Of a DNA stretch of 64,000 nt, positions 33,264 to 44,865 are shown piece after piece. The number at the start of each line of letters is the position of its first letter. The first letter of the stretch is position 1. The notes under the pieces are model-generated. The model searched no databases. It was not told where the DNA came from and saw only the letters and a program-made list of their open reading frames with translations. This DNA is from Cryptomeria japonica (Eukaryota > Streptophyta > Pinopsida > Cupressales > Cupressaceae). The DNA is taken from positions 650,290,468 to 650,354,467 of the forward strand of contig NC_081409.1 of assembly GCF_030272615.1 (NCBI RefSeq). Reading direction: 5' to 3'. Position numbers and translations under genes: made by a program.

Positions 33264-35036
33264 CTAACACCATTTTAACTTCTTTGTGCTCACAACCTTA
33301 GTTAAAGAATCTAAAACATTCATCAAAGTTTCTACCTTAACCAACTTCACCCTACCATCTTTGACCATATCTCTAACAAAATGATATTGAACATCAATGT
33401 GTTTGGTCAAGGCATGAAATGTCAAGTTTTTAGCTAGGCAGATCACTCTAACTGTCACAATAAGCTATCACTACACCTTGTTTTATTCCAATAGATGAAC
33501 GCAGTCTCTTAAGCCAAATGGTTTCTTTACAAGAATGAGTAGCTGCCATATACTTCTCTTTTGTACTGGACAAAGAAACTACAACCTGTCACTCACTTAT
33601 CTAGCTAATTCAACCACCAAATAAAGTATATACATAATCACTGGTGTATCTTCTGCTATCAATCTCACCTATCCAGTCTCACATAACCATAAATATCAAG
33701 GGAAATTACATCTCCAAACAAATTACCATGATAACACAAAGAATACTTTGAGGTACCCTTCAAATATCTGAAGACTCTTTTGACTGCATCCTAATGAACT
33801 CTACCAGAATTAGACATATATCTGGAAAGAACTCTCACTGCTTGAGCAATGTCTAGTCTATTACAAACCATAGCATACATTAAACTTCAAACTTCACTCT
33901 GGTAAGACACTCTGCTCATGTCTTCCATCTTTGATGCAGATGTAGGACAATTTGACACAGATGATTTTGTTCCAACTATAAAAAGAACACACAATGTTCT
34001 ACAATCCTACATGTTGGACCTCCGTAAAACTGAATTCACATACTTTGGCCTAGCCATATCTTTCTGTTTACTCCATCTCTTCTAATTTCCATCCCAAGAA
34101 TGTGTTTTGCTACACTAAGATCTTCCATTTCAAAACTAGCAGGAAGCTGAGACTTTAGTTTTGAAATCATACCTTTCCCTTTACCAATGCATAATATATA
34201 ATCAACATATAATGAATGTACAGGAAATGATCACCATAAAATTTATAATAAACATAGTGATCTAATTTAGAATGATCAAATCCCAAACTCAACACATATG
34301 TATCACATTTCTGGTACCACATCCTAGAACAATGTTTGAGGCCATGCAAAGATTTCTTCAATTTATAGACCAAATTACTTTTACCTTTCACCATATAGTG
34401 CTCTGACTGTGTCATATAAATATCCTCCTCTGAATCACCATGAAGAAAAACAGTTTTACATCCATTTTCTCAACCTTTAAATCATAACCAGTAGCAATAG
34501 AAAGCAAAAATCTAATGGATGTTATTTTTGCAACAGAAGAAAATATTTCACCATAACCAACACCCTCAACCAGCGAGTAGGCTTTTGCAACCAACCTTTC
34601 TTTATAATTCTCAATGCTTCCATCTGAATGAATATTTTTCTTGAATACCCATTTACAACTAACAGGCTTTCGTCCTTCAAGCAATGGTACAAGATCTCAT
34701 GTATCATTCTTTTTCAAAGCTGTCATTTCTTTTTCCATAGCTATCTTCTAGGATTCTGCATCATTCATACCTAATGCCTCTTTTATAGATTTAGGTTCAT
34801 CCACATTAGTATTCAAAGCTAAAATACATCTCCAATCATTAGGTGAATACCTTTCAGGTGGTTGTCTATGTCTTGTAGACCTTCAAAAAAACTAAGTTGG
34901 GGGTTTCTCCTCCTGTTTTGAAGATTCAAAGCTAGATGAGCTCTCCTCAACTTCTTGCCTATCAAGTGGTCTCAATTCAACTCTTTTAGGTGTAGAAGGG
35001 AATTGAATCACATCTCCCTGTTTAGTCTATTACGTC
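33264..35036 (-). pseudogene. Copia A reverse transcriptase and RNase H
   Basis: The reverse transcriptase copies element RNA into DNA. The open piece 34684-34412 holds CKWVFKKNIHSDGSIENYKE and the region before the first catalytic Asp (KVEKMDVKLFF). 34415-34167 holds YKLKKSLHGLKHCSRMWYQK. The catalytic YVDD is destroyed: the place reads YIHYMLI. RNase H is readable between 33800 and 33460 (RYLKGTSKYSLCY near 33765), and the last piece 33458-33264 is the characteristic C-terminus (HIDVQYHFVRD, LTKVVSTKKLKWC). Several stops and shifts; not functional. Confidence 0.85.
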
Positions 35037-36133
35037 TACAATGTAACAGAAGGAGACTTAAATTCTTTAAAAATAACACTTCTAATATGAATTACCTTTT
35101 CTGCAACTAGGTCCCAATGCTTGTATCCTTTCACACCATAACTGTAATCGATGAAGATACATTTCACAACCTTGTTCTCCAGCTTTGTTTGCTTCTTCTT
35201 TGGCACATGTGCATATGCCTCGCAACCAAAAACTCTAAGATGTCTCAATGAAGACTTGTGACCCAACCATACTTCCATAGGCATTTTATCAACAAGAGCT
35301 GATGTAAGAGACCTGTTAATCAGGTAGTAAGCAATGGCGACAGCTTCAGCCCGAAACTTTTATTCTAGACCAGAACCACTCAACATACTCTTAGCCTTCT
35401 CCATTAGCGTCCTGTTTATTCCTTCTGTAACTCCATTCTGTTGTGGAGAATACGGAGTTGTCTTCTATTTGTTAATGCCATAGTTTTTACAAAATATATC
35501 AAAATCAATAGACCAAAATTCACTGCCATTATCAATCCTCAAATATTTAATTTATGCCCAGTCTGCAATTCAACCATTTCTTTAAATTCTTTAAAACGAT
35601 TGAAAACTTCAGATTTACTCTTTAGAAAGTATACTCATATCCTACTTAAATCATCAATAAATGAAACATAATATGTGGATTTTCCAATGGAAGGAACATC
35701 TATAGGATCAAACACATCTGAATGAATAAGATTCAAAACACACAAGATTTATGAGAACTTGAGTAAAGCTCAACGCGTTTTGTTTTCCATAAATGCAATG
35801 CTCACAGATGTCAAAGTCGAGATTAAAATCATTCAAACCTTCCACAAGATTTTTATTTTTTAAGGTCCTTAGACCCTTTTCTCCAATGTGGCCAAGTCTC
35901 TGATGCCATAACATAGTGTTCTTTGCAGATAACTTTGCTTCAGAAGAAATAGCACCCTTAGGTACCCAAAAGCCATGTCCATCTACTAAAGGTGAAACCC
36001 TCAAATCTTCCGATGAAGTATCCATAGATTTACTTTTTACCGAAGTGCTATTACACTCAACAATGTATGCCTCTAACTTATACAAAGTGTCGAGTTTGAC
36101 ATCTCTAGCAATCACCATAGCACTCTTAATCAT
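35036..36133 (-). pseudogene. Copia A pre-integrase and integrase
   Basis: Integrase joins element DNA to the genome. The open piece 36133-35708 contains the pre-integrase zinc region (LWHQRLGHIGEKGLRTLKN, then CEHCIYGKQ: an H-H-C-C pattern). The catalytic core follows with DDLSRIWVYFLKS-like sequence, DNG and QQNGVTEGINRTLMEKAK, so D, D and E can all be placed despite stops. The piece 35284-35036 holds the conserved HLRVFGCEAYAHVPKKK. The order integrase before reverse transcriptase identifies Ty1/copia. Confidence 0.85.
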
Positions 36134-36422
36134 CTTACATCCTACATCAAAAAAGACTACCTACACACCCACATCTATCAATTTGCTCACAGATAATAAA
36201 TTTCATTTTAATCCATAAATATGTAGCACACGATTGCTAATTCTTTTTATTCTACCATCAGGAAACCTGATCCTACCTTTATCTAAATTTGAATCATCAC
36301 CCAAGTACACATTATCTCCATTAAATTATTCATATTCAAAAATCCATCTTTATTGGAAGTCATATGAAAAGATGCACCTAACTCAATTAACCATGCATCA
36401 TTATCTGCATGAGTAGCCAAAG

Positions 36423-37241
36423 CTACAATGAATGCATCACCATCTTCCTTCTAGGACTTAGAATTGGAATCGTACTTCTTTTTTTTCTTCTATTTTCTTC
36501 TTTGTAGTCCTTATGGATGTGTCTTGGTTTACCGCAATTCCAATAGATAACTTTGGAATTTCCAAGAGATTTTGATCTCCCTTTAGACTTGGATTTATTA
36601 CTCTTCTCATTCTTCTTTCCTTTTTCCTTAGGTCTTCCACGAAGAGTTAGGGTTTCCTTCGAACTGATGGATACCTTCCTCCACATCTCTTCACCAAGCA
36701 GGGTACCCACCACATCTTCAGCCTTCAAAATTATGGAAGTACTACCTATAGCCATAACAAGAGAATCCCTCGAATCAAGCAAAAAACTAAGTAAGATCTG
36801 ACATTTCTTTTCCTCACCCATCTTAACACCAACAGATGCCAATTGAGCCACCAACATATTAAACGCTTCCAGGCAGCCTGTAACTCGTCCACCCTCTTCC
36901 ATTATCAAAGAATACAATTTTTTCCTCAAGAAAATCTAATTCAATAAGGATTTTGTTTGATACATTTCATTAGGCTTAGTCCATAGCTTCTATGTAGAGT
37001 TCTCTTCATGGACATTGATTAAAACAGAGTCTACTAAGCACAATTTGATTAGACCCTTAGTTTTTCAGTCTATAATATTATACTGAACAACCACAGTAGG
37101 ATCTGCAAGTCTTGAGACATTCATATCAATAGCATCCCACAGATATCAATCTATTAGTAGATCCTCCATCTTCAGCTTCCACATCTCAAAATTACTTCCA
37201 TTAAATTTTTCCACCTTTATTCTCCCTACCGAACTTGTCAT
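36423..37241 (-). pseudogene. Copia A gag
   Basis: The likely start ATG is at 37239-37241 (MTSSVGRIKVEKFNGSNFEM), about 105 bp after the primer binding site. The product shows the copia gag pattern FNGSNFEMWKLKMEDLL, then a stop. The longest open piece is 36929-36423 and contains VAQLASVGVKMGEEKKCQIL. The zinc knuckle is damaged (YWNCGKPRHIHKDY, with Tyr in place of the first and last Cys). At about 270 codons the length is normal. Confidence 0.8.
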
Positions 37242-37344
37242 TTGGAAATTCATGCAACAAGATCAAAAAGTGTGTTCTGCACAAGCTCCTACTCAAATCT
37301 GGATTACTTAAAAAAACTCAACAACCCACCACTAAAACCAAAGT

Positions 37345-37363
37345 TGATCAGGGTTTGATACCA
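37345..37363 (-). promoter_or_regulatory. Primer binding site of copia A
   Basis: Minus-strand TGGTATCAAACCCTG lies two bases inside the 5' LTR; the first seven bases match the initiator-Met tRNA site, the rest is diverged. Confidence 0.65.
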
Positions 37364-37365
37364 CT

Positions 37366-38267
37366 TGTAAGGAACTTAAGTAGTAGAATAACTTCCTACA
37401 ATAACCTTGAGAGGAGGCAAATGCAAAACTCTTATAGATCGTTATAATAGTTACAAAAATTTAACAAAAATAAACATAATATCATGCATACCACAACAAA
37501 GCAACACATTGATTTACGTGGGAATACCCTTTAGGGAAAAAAAACCCACACTCCAAAAGTAACTCAATATATTATTCAAGAAACAATAACAGATTGCAAT
37601 ATACTTGCAAAGAAAACTCTTCACAGGAGTACCACTAATCAGAGACTCAGAGATAACTCAATAATCATAAGACTCTTACACACAACCTCTATCTCGTGCA
37701 CCTCATATATAGGAGATACAATACAAGAAATCATCAAACAGTATTACAAAACCATGGGCTAAAACCACCCAATAAAGTAGAGTTGACCTTATCTCCATTC
37801 TAGATGCCATATGACATGTCAAAACACACATCAACATGTGTTCCTCCCTTTTACAGCTCATTTATGTATCCAATGTAATTTATATTTCTTATTTTAGGAT
37901 TCCAAACTTTTGGAGGCCATAACCTGTGAACCGTGTGTCCGATTGACGAACCATTTGATGTGTCGGAAAGTTCTCGAAGTTCTCTATTATCTCGTAACCT
38001 ACTACATTGGTTATACCCACTTTTCAAGGCATTTCGAAGGGTCTAAAGTCCACAAAATTAAATTTAAACCTTTCATCACACCCTCCAAAAACAAAAACTT
38101 TAATATCTTCAAACTATTTGTGATCTTGCAACGAAAATTTATTGGCATGCTTATCTACCCAATCTGAAGCTTTTGGGAGAATTTCGCACCATGAAATGCT
38201 AAAATGAAAACTAACTATAAATAGTAACCTCATGTAAATGCAAGGTTGAGACACCATTTTCCCAATA
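37366..38267 (-). repeat. Copia A 5' LTR, intact
   Basis: 902 bp from TGTAAGG to CCAATA (terminal CA mutated to TA). It serves as the reference for the four pieces of the 3' LTR. It contains AACTTTTGGAGGCCATAACC at about 37905, a word also present in the Ty3 G LTR. Confidence 0.9.
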
Positions 38268-38272
38268 CATAT
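38268..38272. repeat. Target-site duplication CATAT, right copy, copia A
   Basis: Perfect copy of 20122-20126. Confidence 0.85.
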
Positions 38273-38296
38273 CAATATTTAGTAGTTACTCGAGAT

Positions 38297-39683
38297 TGTT
38301 ATTGATCATTCTAAGACTTTGAGAATGTTTGATGTTGCTTTCCTATGTTATTCAATTTCTTTGTATTCCTTCTAATTTCTCTTCACTGTTAATCTATACT
38401 TTTGTTTGATTTGAAGATTTAGTGGTTTCCTTAGGAGAATCATTGCATTTAGATTTTTTGGCATACATTTTAGCATGCCTAGTAACACCTCGCGTCTTGG
38501 ATTTGACTACATTTTTCAAGAGTTTTTGTTGGATTTACAAGTTATTTTTGAATATTTGTGCTCTTACTGATCATTTTTATGCATCTGCATGTTGCAAATA
38601 TGCCTTTTAGCTTGTCATTAATGTCAACTCTCTGGTCTGGAAGTAGTTCGGTTCAACATAGTTTATGTATATTTGTGCCAGACGTCATATAGATGGTTAG
38701 AAATTAGCTTAAGATGTTCAAAATGATAAATTAGGCTAGCATGATGTGTTTCTAAAATATATGAGGACTCTATTTGATCCAGTCAGTCTCAGATATGTGT
38801 TTGGGTGAATTATGTACAGGTTGATGCAGAGGAATTCATTTTGCTGGTATGCAAAGGCTGATACATTTTGTTAGATCATGTTCCTAATTCTTATTGTGAT
38901 GATCAGCTTATCTTAATTTTGCTTACGATTAAGGGTTAGTGGGTGATGACCTATCCCTTGAAGATGTTTTTAGCAATGCGATTTCATGTGCAATGTATAG
39001 AACTCTTTTTAGATGATGGGTCGATAGTATGAAGGTCTCTACATGTTTTTGTGAGTTCCGCATTGGTTAAATCGATCCTTTTGGGCCAATGGTAAAATAC
39101 GTGTTACATCTTCACCGAGCAGACTTCATGAAAGAGGATTGATGATCTGGATGGTATATATAAGTTAGAATTGTTGGGTAATAGTGTGTGTATGGCTTTG
39201 AGACAATAATGCAAGTAGTATGAATATGATGTGAAGATAAGGCAAAAATGAGGTCTAGAAGTGCTACAAAGTTGTCACATGATTGCTTAACAGCGAACTA
39301 TTACTTGCATTTTGATAGATGCTTTTTCTTTATATAGTTTAAACAATTTCTTATATGTATTGTACTTGGATAATTGTTTGTATCTTGTCCTGAAGAAGTA
39401 ATCTTCAGTTGTGCAAGTCCCTTTCTGTAGTGAGCTCCCTGGCCTATGGCCTTAAACTTTGTAATCAATTAACATATATTGTCTTTTATTATAACTGTGG
39501 TTTTTCCCAGTTTGGGAATTCCATGTAAAAATATTGGTATTCTTGTGTGGATGCATTTATTATTTTTGTTATTTACTTTCATGCACATTGGATTAGATGG
39601 ATGGTTTTGGTTCAAGTAGTTTAATTTGATTAGTTTAGTTTATGTTGACTCCCCCCCCTCTCTGCATCCAGTATTGATCAACA
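38297..39683 (+). repeat. Copia B 5' LTR
   Basis: The right end is certain: GATCAACA at 39683 stands two bases before a canonical primer binding site. The left end is placed at TGTTATTGATC because it mirrors the terminus, giving 1,387 bp, close to the 1,360 bp of the solo LTR; it may be off by some bases. A C-rich tract (GACTCCCCCCCCTCTCTGC) precedes the end. LTR sequence near 39365-39430 resembles the window-start LTR. Confidence 0.65.
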
Positions 39684-39685
39684 AT

Positions 39686-39702
39686 TGGTATCAGAGCTTT
39701 GG
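39686..39702 (+). promoter_or_regulatory. Primer binding site of copia B
   Basis: TGGTATCAGAGCTTTGG, the canonical site for initiator-Met tRNA in Ty1/copia elements. Confidence 0.85.
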
Positions 39703-39769
39703 TACCTAAAGAGATAGTTTAATCACTAAGGGAGATCTAGGATTTGTACACTTTGTTTAATCTAAAGAT

Positions 39770-40750
39770 ATGGATGCTATTAGTCATCATGACTAGGAAG
39801 TTGAAGGTGTTGTTGACATGGAAGGAGAATTAAGATCCGCTTTAAGAAATCTGGATGAAAATAGATTCATGTGCAAAAAGGCTGAAGACAAACATGCCTA
39901 TTTGGGAAAGCTACTTGATGAAGGAAGAAAAGTGATAGATGATCTTGATGCAAAATTGAATAGCAAAACAAAAGAATGTACCAGATTTGAAAAAGTACAT
40001 AAACTAAGGAAGGAACTGAAAGAGGCAAAGGAGAAAATTGATAAAGGTCTAAAACTAAAAGGAGAAAGTGAAGTACTTGATGCCATGCTCAGTGCTCGGA
40101 AGCAGAATAACTACAAGGATGGACTTGGTTTTGAGAAAAGTCAAATTTCGAAAGACAAAGGAAAAGAAAAGGTCAAGGATATGAATTTCATTCCAGTCCG
40201 GAACAACAACAAGAATGACAAAAGGTTTTCACAAGCTACATCCAAGTATTTTTTTAATGGAATTTATTTTTCATGTAATAGATTTGATAATAGATCTAGT
40301 GAATGTAGAAGTCAAATCAAAAATCAATCAGTTAGCATAAGATGTTCCTCTTACAATAAGCTTGGGCATAAGGCTGCTAAATGCAGAAGTAGGATGATGT
40401 GGAATGGATATAGAAACATGAGCTATACTTAGTCTTTCAATAGAATTTGCCATGCCTACAATACATATGAACACAAAGTCGTTGAATGCTAGACAAACAA
40501 GAGATTCAAAAATGACAGGATGAATAATGCAAAATCTTAGAAAGGTTTGCTATGTTATAACTGTAACAAGATGGGTCACATTGCATAACATTGCAGAAGC
40601 AAGATAGACAAGGTTAATGGTCCAACAAAGAAAACTGATATCAATCAACAAAGAGAGAAAATAAAGATGACACCGATAAAGAAATCAGAGGATAAGAGTG
40701 AAGATGGATCCATACCATTTGTGGGTGTTGGGACCTCTTCCAAAACCTAA
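39770..40750 (+). pseudogene. Copia B gag with four zinc knuckles
   Basis: The frame starts at ATG 39770 and stays in phase to a TAA at 40748-40750, about 327 codons, with five or so internal stops (mostly TAG). The first half is a charged coiled coil (LRKELKEAKEKIDKGL, KSKTKECTRFEK-like). Four knuckles follow at about 40274, 40342, 40449 and 40552: the second is CSSYNKLGHKAAKC and the fourth CYNCNKMGHIA(stop)HC, while the first has lost its spacing. Coiled coil plus several knuckles again points to the Sirevirus lineage. No protease, integrase or reverse transcriptase follows, so the element is truncated or gag-only. Confidence 0.75.
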
Positions 40751-41083
40751 TCAGACAGCTAGGTCTGAGGGCGAGATTTCAAAGTATATCTTACAAACTC
40801 ACATGCAATTCAATGCTGAAGAATTTTCAATAGTGTTCAAGAAGTTATTTCTAGTAGATTCTAGATGATCTGATTGGTCCATAGTGAAAGAATTGAAACA
40901 AAGTATTTATCATCTTTTGGGCTATAGTGCATTTACGACGGGCAATACTTGGGTGAGTTGAATATATTCAATTTTTAAACTCATTTTGCTCACTTGCGAA
41001 GTGATTAATTTCCTATGTGAAGAAGATCTATTGTACATTTTGTGAGTAAAAAACATTAGTGAGAGCAAACCCTAGCTGCAAAT
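40751..41083. other. No recognisable feature
   Basis: The 330 bp between the copia B gag and the next ORF hold no motif I can name. Confidence 0.5.
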
Positions 41084-41653
41084 ATGATGCCAATTCCAGT
41101 TGGTATTGACCCTGAGCTCAAGCCACGACCTATTTTGAAGCCATATCCATTTTTTGCGACTGTCAAAGATAAGGAAGGTGCATTTTCGAGTGTGCCAATT
41201 TACCCTTTGTATATAGAGGATGTTAGAGCGTACATTCATGCAGAAATAGGAGAGGTAAGTCATGCAAGTTTCAATGACCTTTGGGAGAAAATATCTAAAA
41301 GTGGTGGAATTTCTTTGAAGAATGAATACAAGAACATTGTCGAGTTAGGATTAAACATTTGGAGGGTTGTTCCTAACTTTTATTATTAAACCAACTAGAT
41401 AAGTATTATTCTAAGCAGAATTCATCGAGATACAATGTATCTGGATAAACCCTATAATATTACAAAAAATGACATCAGGGCTTTAGCTGTCTTATGTGAA
41501 AAGGGCACTATTCCGATGAAAAAGTTTGTGAAGAATGACACGATATCTAATTTGACCGGCTCTAGATGGGATGGAAGAGCCACTATCGAAGACATTAACG
41601 ACCCTAGAGTCAAATATGCAATCAAAGTGCTTGCATACAAAATTTATTTCTAG
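41084..41653 (+). pseudogene. Unrecognised broken ORF, about 190 codons
   Basis: Two open pieces (41084-41389 and 41435-41653) are in the same frame, separated by stops at 41387 and soon after. The first has a clear start MMPIPVGIDPELKPRP and a globular look (YPLYIEDVRAYIHAEIGEV). The second contains YLDKPYNITKNDIRALAVL and TGSRWDGRATIEDINDP. Both are well composed and collinear, so this was a real protein. I do not recognise the family. One idea is the N-terminal part of the kind of protein encoded in element C, because both follow a GCA(A/G)AT word and lie outside any pol context; this is weak inference. Confidence 0.45.
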
Positions 41654-41951
41654 AATAACCTATTACAGTTGATTTAGTCCCACAACTTGTGGAAGAATAA
41701 ATAATTCTTATTGACACCTTTATTATTCAATTATTATTTTAATATTTATCTTATAGTGGTCGATTTAGGTTTAACTATAGAATTTAGGAATATTATTCAT
41801 TCTTTTACTTTATTAGTTGTAAGTCTTATTCTATTAGTTGTTGTTCTTATCCTATCTAGATAAATTGTTTTGTAATCCTATTTAATGAGGCTTTCGCTAC
41901 TTGTTTAATATCCAATATCATGGTAATCATTATGTGTTATTTTTTTCATAA

Positions 41952-42794
41952 TGTGGTATCACATCCCAAGCCAAGATTTTTGGGATCAATAAGCACATGG
42001 AGATTTATGGACTATTGTCAACAATCAAAATAAATCACTTATTGATGAATGGTCCTCCCCTTACAAACCCAAATATATAACAAAAACAAAGAAATAAATA
42101 AAAACCACTTGCTTTCTATTATCTCAATGAAATAAAAACTACAACATTCAGAATTAAAATTATATAGCCACATGGACTTTCTCATACAATAATTTGTAAG
42201 TGAGAACCACAATTTACACTGTTTGAACTATCCTTTGTAACCCCCATTTGTCTGCTTTATCTAGAATTTTTAAGCACCCTTGAATATTCTGGAAAACTGT
42301 AACCTCTTTTTTAGGTGCCAAAAGCCTAAATGTCCATTTTCCTACTTAAGAAGATATTTTATTAGAAATTGGAATTTTGGATTTCTTGTAGTCAAACTTT
42401 TGGGAGCCATAACTTTTAATCCAATTGTCCAATATTTAGTCATCATATTTCTTGGAAATCTTGTGAAGAGACCTACTACGATGATTTGGGTTGATGACAA
42501 ACTCATTCAACTTTCAATCCCATCCGAGGCTTCTAAGGCCTTCAAAATTGAATTTGAAGTTTTATTGCATAAATTTCCCAAAAACAATTAATATATATAA
42601 AATGTCACATGATATTGGGATGATCCTTTCACCATTGGCTTCATTTCACCATTTTGGAGGTTTGTGTAAGATTTTGTGCAAAAATGCCAACTTGCTAAAA
42701 ATAGTAACCTTGCCAATTTTAAGCCTTATAGAAAATTAAATAATATTTTTGGGTGATGCAATATTTGTCTTACACCCTAGATGCTCCTACATTA
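41952..42794 (-). repeat. Ty3 G 3' LTR (probable)
   Basis: The right end ATGCTCCTACATTA at 42794 matches the end of the Ty3 E LTR (GATGCTCCTACATCA), and directly after it both elements continue into the same chromodomain end (GAGGAAAACCAAGG). The left border is placed at TGTGGTATCAC by size (843 bp against about 770 in E) and is less certain. The word CAAACTTTTGGGAGCCATAA at 42393 resembles the copia A LTR. Confidence 0.55.
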
Positions 42795-43704
42795 GACGCC
42801 TAGTGTAACTTGAGAACCAACATTATCACATCTCAAATGTTTTGAGGAAAACCAAGGCAATCAACCTCCATCTTAGATAATCATGGCAAACCTTCAACAT
42901 GTCTTCCTTTCCATTTAAATAGACAATCTCCATATTGCCTAATTTGTGTGCTACCCACATGCTTATTCAAGATGTCTTATAGCTCCTTTTTTGAAGTAGG
43001 TGCTAGAATATTCCACTATGCTTCTATCTTTTGATCTCTAATACATCCTTTATGATTCTCTGTAAAATCTTAAATGTTAGGCACAGTGAAATATTAAGCC
43101 CACTTGGCAACTTTGCCTCATAAGTGTTTACTGGATCATGCTTCTTCAAGATTTTGCATGGCCCAAATTGTTTTGGGTTCAACTTATTATATGTTCCCAT
43201 TGGAAACCTCTATTTTCTCAAATGAACCATAACTTCATCTATAATATGAAATTCCTTATATCTCCCCTGTTGATCTAACTTACCTTTGTACTAAATATTC
43301 ATCCTATTAATATGCTTTCTTACTTCTTCATGCAAATTCTTTAGGTGCTTTGCAAAGTCATCAACTTCGACACTACTCTTTTCTCCTGTGTTCATCTTTT
43401 GTAACATGGACACATTTCTATGACTACTTCCATGTATACAATCTGGAATGGTGATTTACCAATACTCCTATTCACATAATTATTGTAATCAAATTTTTCT
43501 TGTGGTAAAATCAAATCTCATCCCTTGGGTTTATCTCTTACTAAGCATCTCGGAGGGTTAACCAAACTCCACCTCTTCTAGAACTGCCCATTAATCTTTG
43601 GATGATGCACAGAACTGAACGTTAAAATTGTCTTCAAAATTTTCCATCTCTACAAATACCCAACAAACTTGGTATCTCAATCTAAAACTATTCTCTTTGG
43701 TAGA
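42795..43704 (-). pseudogene. Ty3 G integrase C-terminal half and chromodomain
   Basis: On the minus strand this is collinear with 44485-45400 of element E: integrase C-terminal domain, then a chromodomain-like end, then LTR. It carries many stops and shifts. At its right edge the frame reads LPKRIV and continues, across element E, into 58894 where VVRLHC is found, restoring the normal order of the integrase core. Confidence 0.75.
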
Positions 43705-43709
43705 CAATG
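43705..43709. repeat. Target-site duplication CAATG, left copy, Ty3 E
   Basis: CAATG directly before the LTR. The same bases are found at 58889-58893. Confidence 0.85.
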
Positions 43710-44480
43710 TGGTGCAGTCACGGTTAGGAGGGACCTCAATGAGATCTATCTGGACCGTGCAACAAGAGTAAACACAACAAAAGAAAGACAAGATGATGGA
43801 GGCAATGCAGAATTCAATGAATTAGACCATGAAAACTGATTACAAATGGTCGATAACATCCTGACTTCAATATTTGGCTCACTGGCCTACTACATACATG
43901 CTCGATTATAGAATCGGTCAACTCCAAACCTCTAAATCTTAAGATATATCTTTAATATTCTCTCAAATGAATTATGATGCTCAACTACATTGATTTATAT
44001 GGTCTAGAGTGATTCGGTCGGCCCAAGAAGAATCAAACAACGATGAACATGATGAAACGTGCAAAACCACCATGTCGGCCTCCACCAATGAAAATCCAAA
44101 GGAAGAAGTGCGGATCAAAGGGAAGGTCGGCCACACACCAAGGAACATTAGAATCAACAAACTAAACCTCTGCAAGCTACAGAAAGGATCCGCAAGATTT
44201 GCCAATAGCAAATAGGTCCAAGCGGCTCCGGTGTTCTAAGCCAAAAAACTGTCTCGGAATTCGGAAGAGATAACTTGTCGGAAAAAGATCCAAACGTCTC
44301 ACGGTTCAGAAATAAGGAAGATAATCATGTTTACAATCCAGCTTTGCAAGATCCGGTGAGAAAATGCAAGAAAATGCAGAAAGAAATGCTGAAACTACAA
44401 AACAGAAAACAGAAAACAAACTGAAAGAAATATTTTTGGTTGATGCAAGATTACCAAGAACCAGGGATGCTCCTACATCA
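43710..44480 (-). repeat. Ty3 E 3' LTR
   Basis: Starts TGGTGCAGTCACGG and ends GCTCCTACATCA. Very similar to 58108-58888 throughout. The 76-codon frames inside on both strands are not genes. Confidence 0.85.
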
Positions 44481-44511
44481 AACATTCAAGGTTGTTGAAA
44501 AAGTGAGTCCC

Positions 44512-44865
44512 TCACTTTGTTGGGGTCAGAGGAAAACCAAGGTGGTCCACCTCTGCTTGAGAAATCCAAGATGAATATTCAACTGGTTTGTCCTTCCATT
44601 TCATAAGATACTCCTTATATTGATTTCTCTGGGTGCTACGCCCAATCCTACTATCCAAAATGTCTTCAATCTGATCTGGTTCCTTCTGAGGCAACTTCTT
44701 CTCCAAGTCTGCAATATTATCTTCACTTAATTCTGATTCATGATACTGATGTAGATCTACAATGTTTAATATAGGTGAAATACTCAAATCATCTGGTACC
44801 TTCACTTCATATGCATTTCTGGAACTGAATCTCCTCAAGATCTTGCAAGGTCGAAACTTCCTCAT
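44512..44865 (-). pseudogene. Ty3 E integrase tail and chromodomain
   Basis: The open piece contains the end of the integrase C-terminal domain (KILRRFSSRNAYEVKVPDDL) and then a chromodomain: IEDILDSRIGRSTQ, YLMKWKDKPVEYSSW and an acidic end. In chromoviruses this module targets integration by binding chromatin marks. The aromatic positions are Tyr-Leu-Met-Lys-Trp and Ser-Ser-Trp, as in typical plant chromoviral domains. The stop is 30 bp before the LTR. Confidence 0.85.

Larger units (their letters stand above)
20127..38267 (-). mobile_element. Copia A: inactive Ty1/copia retrotransposon with a shattered 3' LTR
   Basis: The 5' LTR is 37366-38267 and the coding region 33264-37241 runs leftward (gag, pre-integrase, integrase, reverse transcriptase, RNase H). 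The 3' LTR is recognisable only in four pieces: 20127-20167, 27411-27937, 31697-31767 and 33128-33176, which together line up with the 5' LTR apart from a gap of about 215 bp. The three gaps between pieces hold copia D, a 3.76 kb LTR-like unit and a solo LTR. Matching CATAT duplications at both outer ends prove that all four pieces belong to one insertion. Without the inserts the element would be about 5.8 kb, normal for copia. Confidence 0.9.

Noticed and set aside
41954-41966. TGGTATCACATCC as a copia primer binding site
   Set aside because: The resemblance stops after eight bases and no copia gag follows. The position fits the start of the Ty3 G LTR better.
43981-44215. Opposed 68-76 codon ORFs also present at 58378-58624
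   Set aside because: They are in the two LTRs of Ty3 E, overlap on opposite strands and have no recognisable domain.
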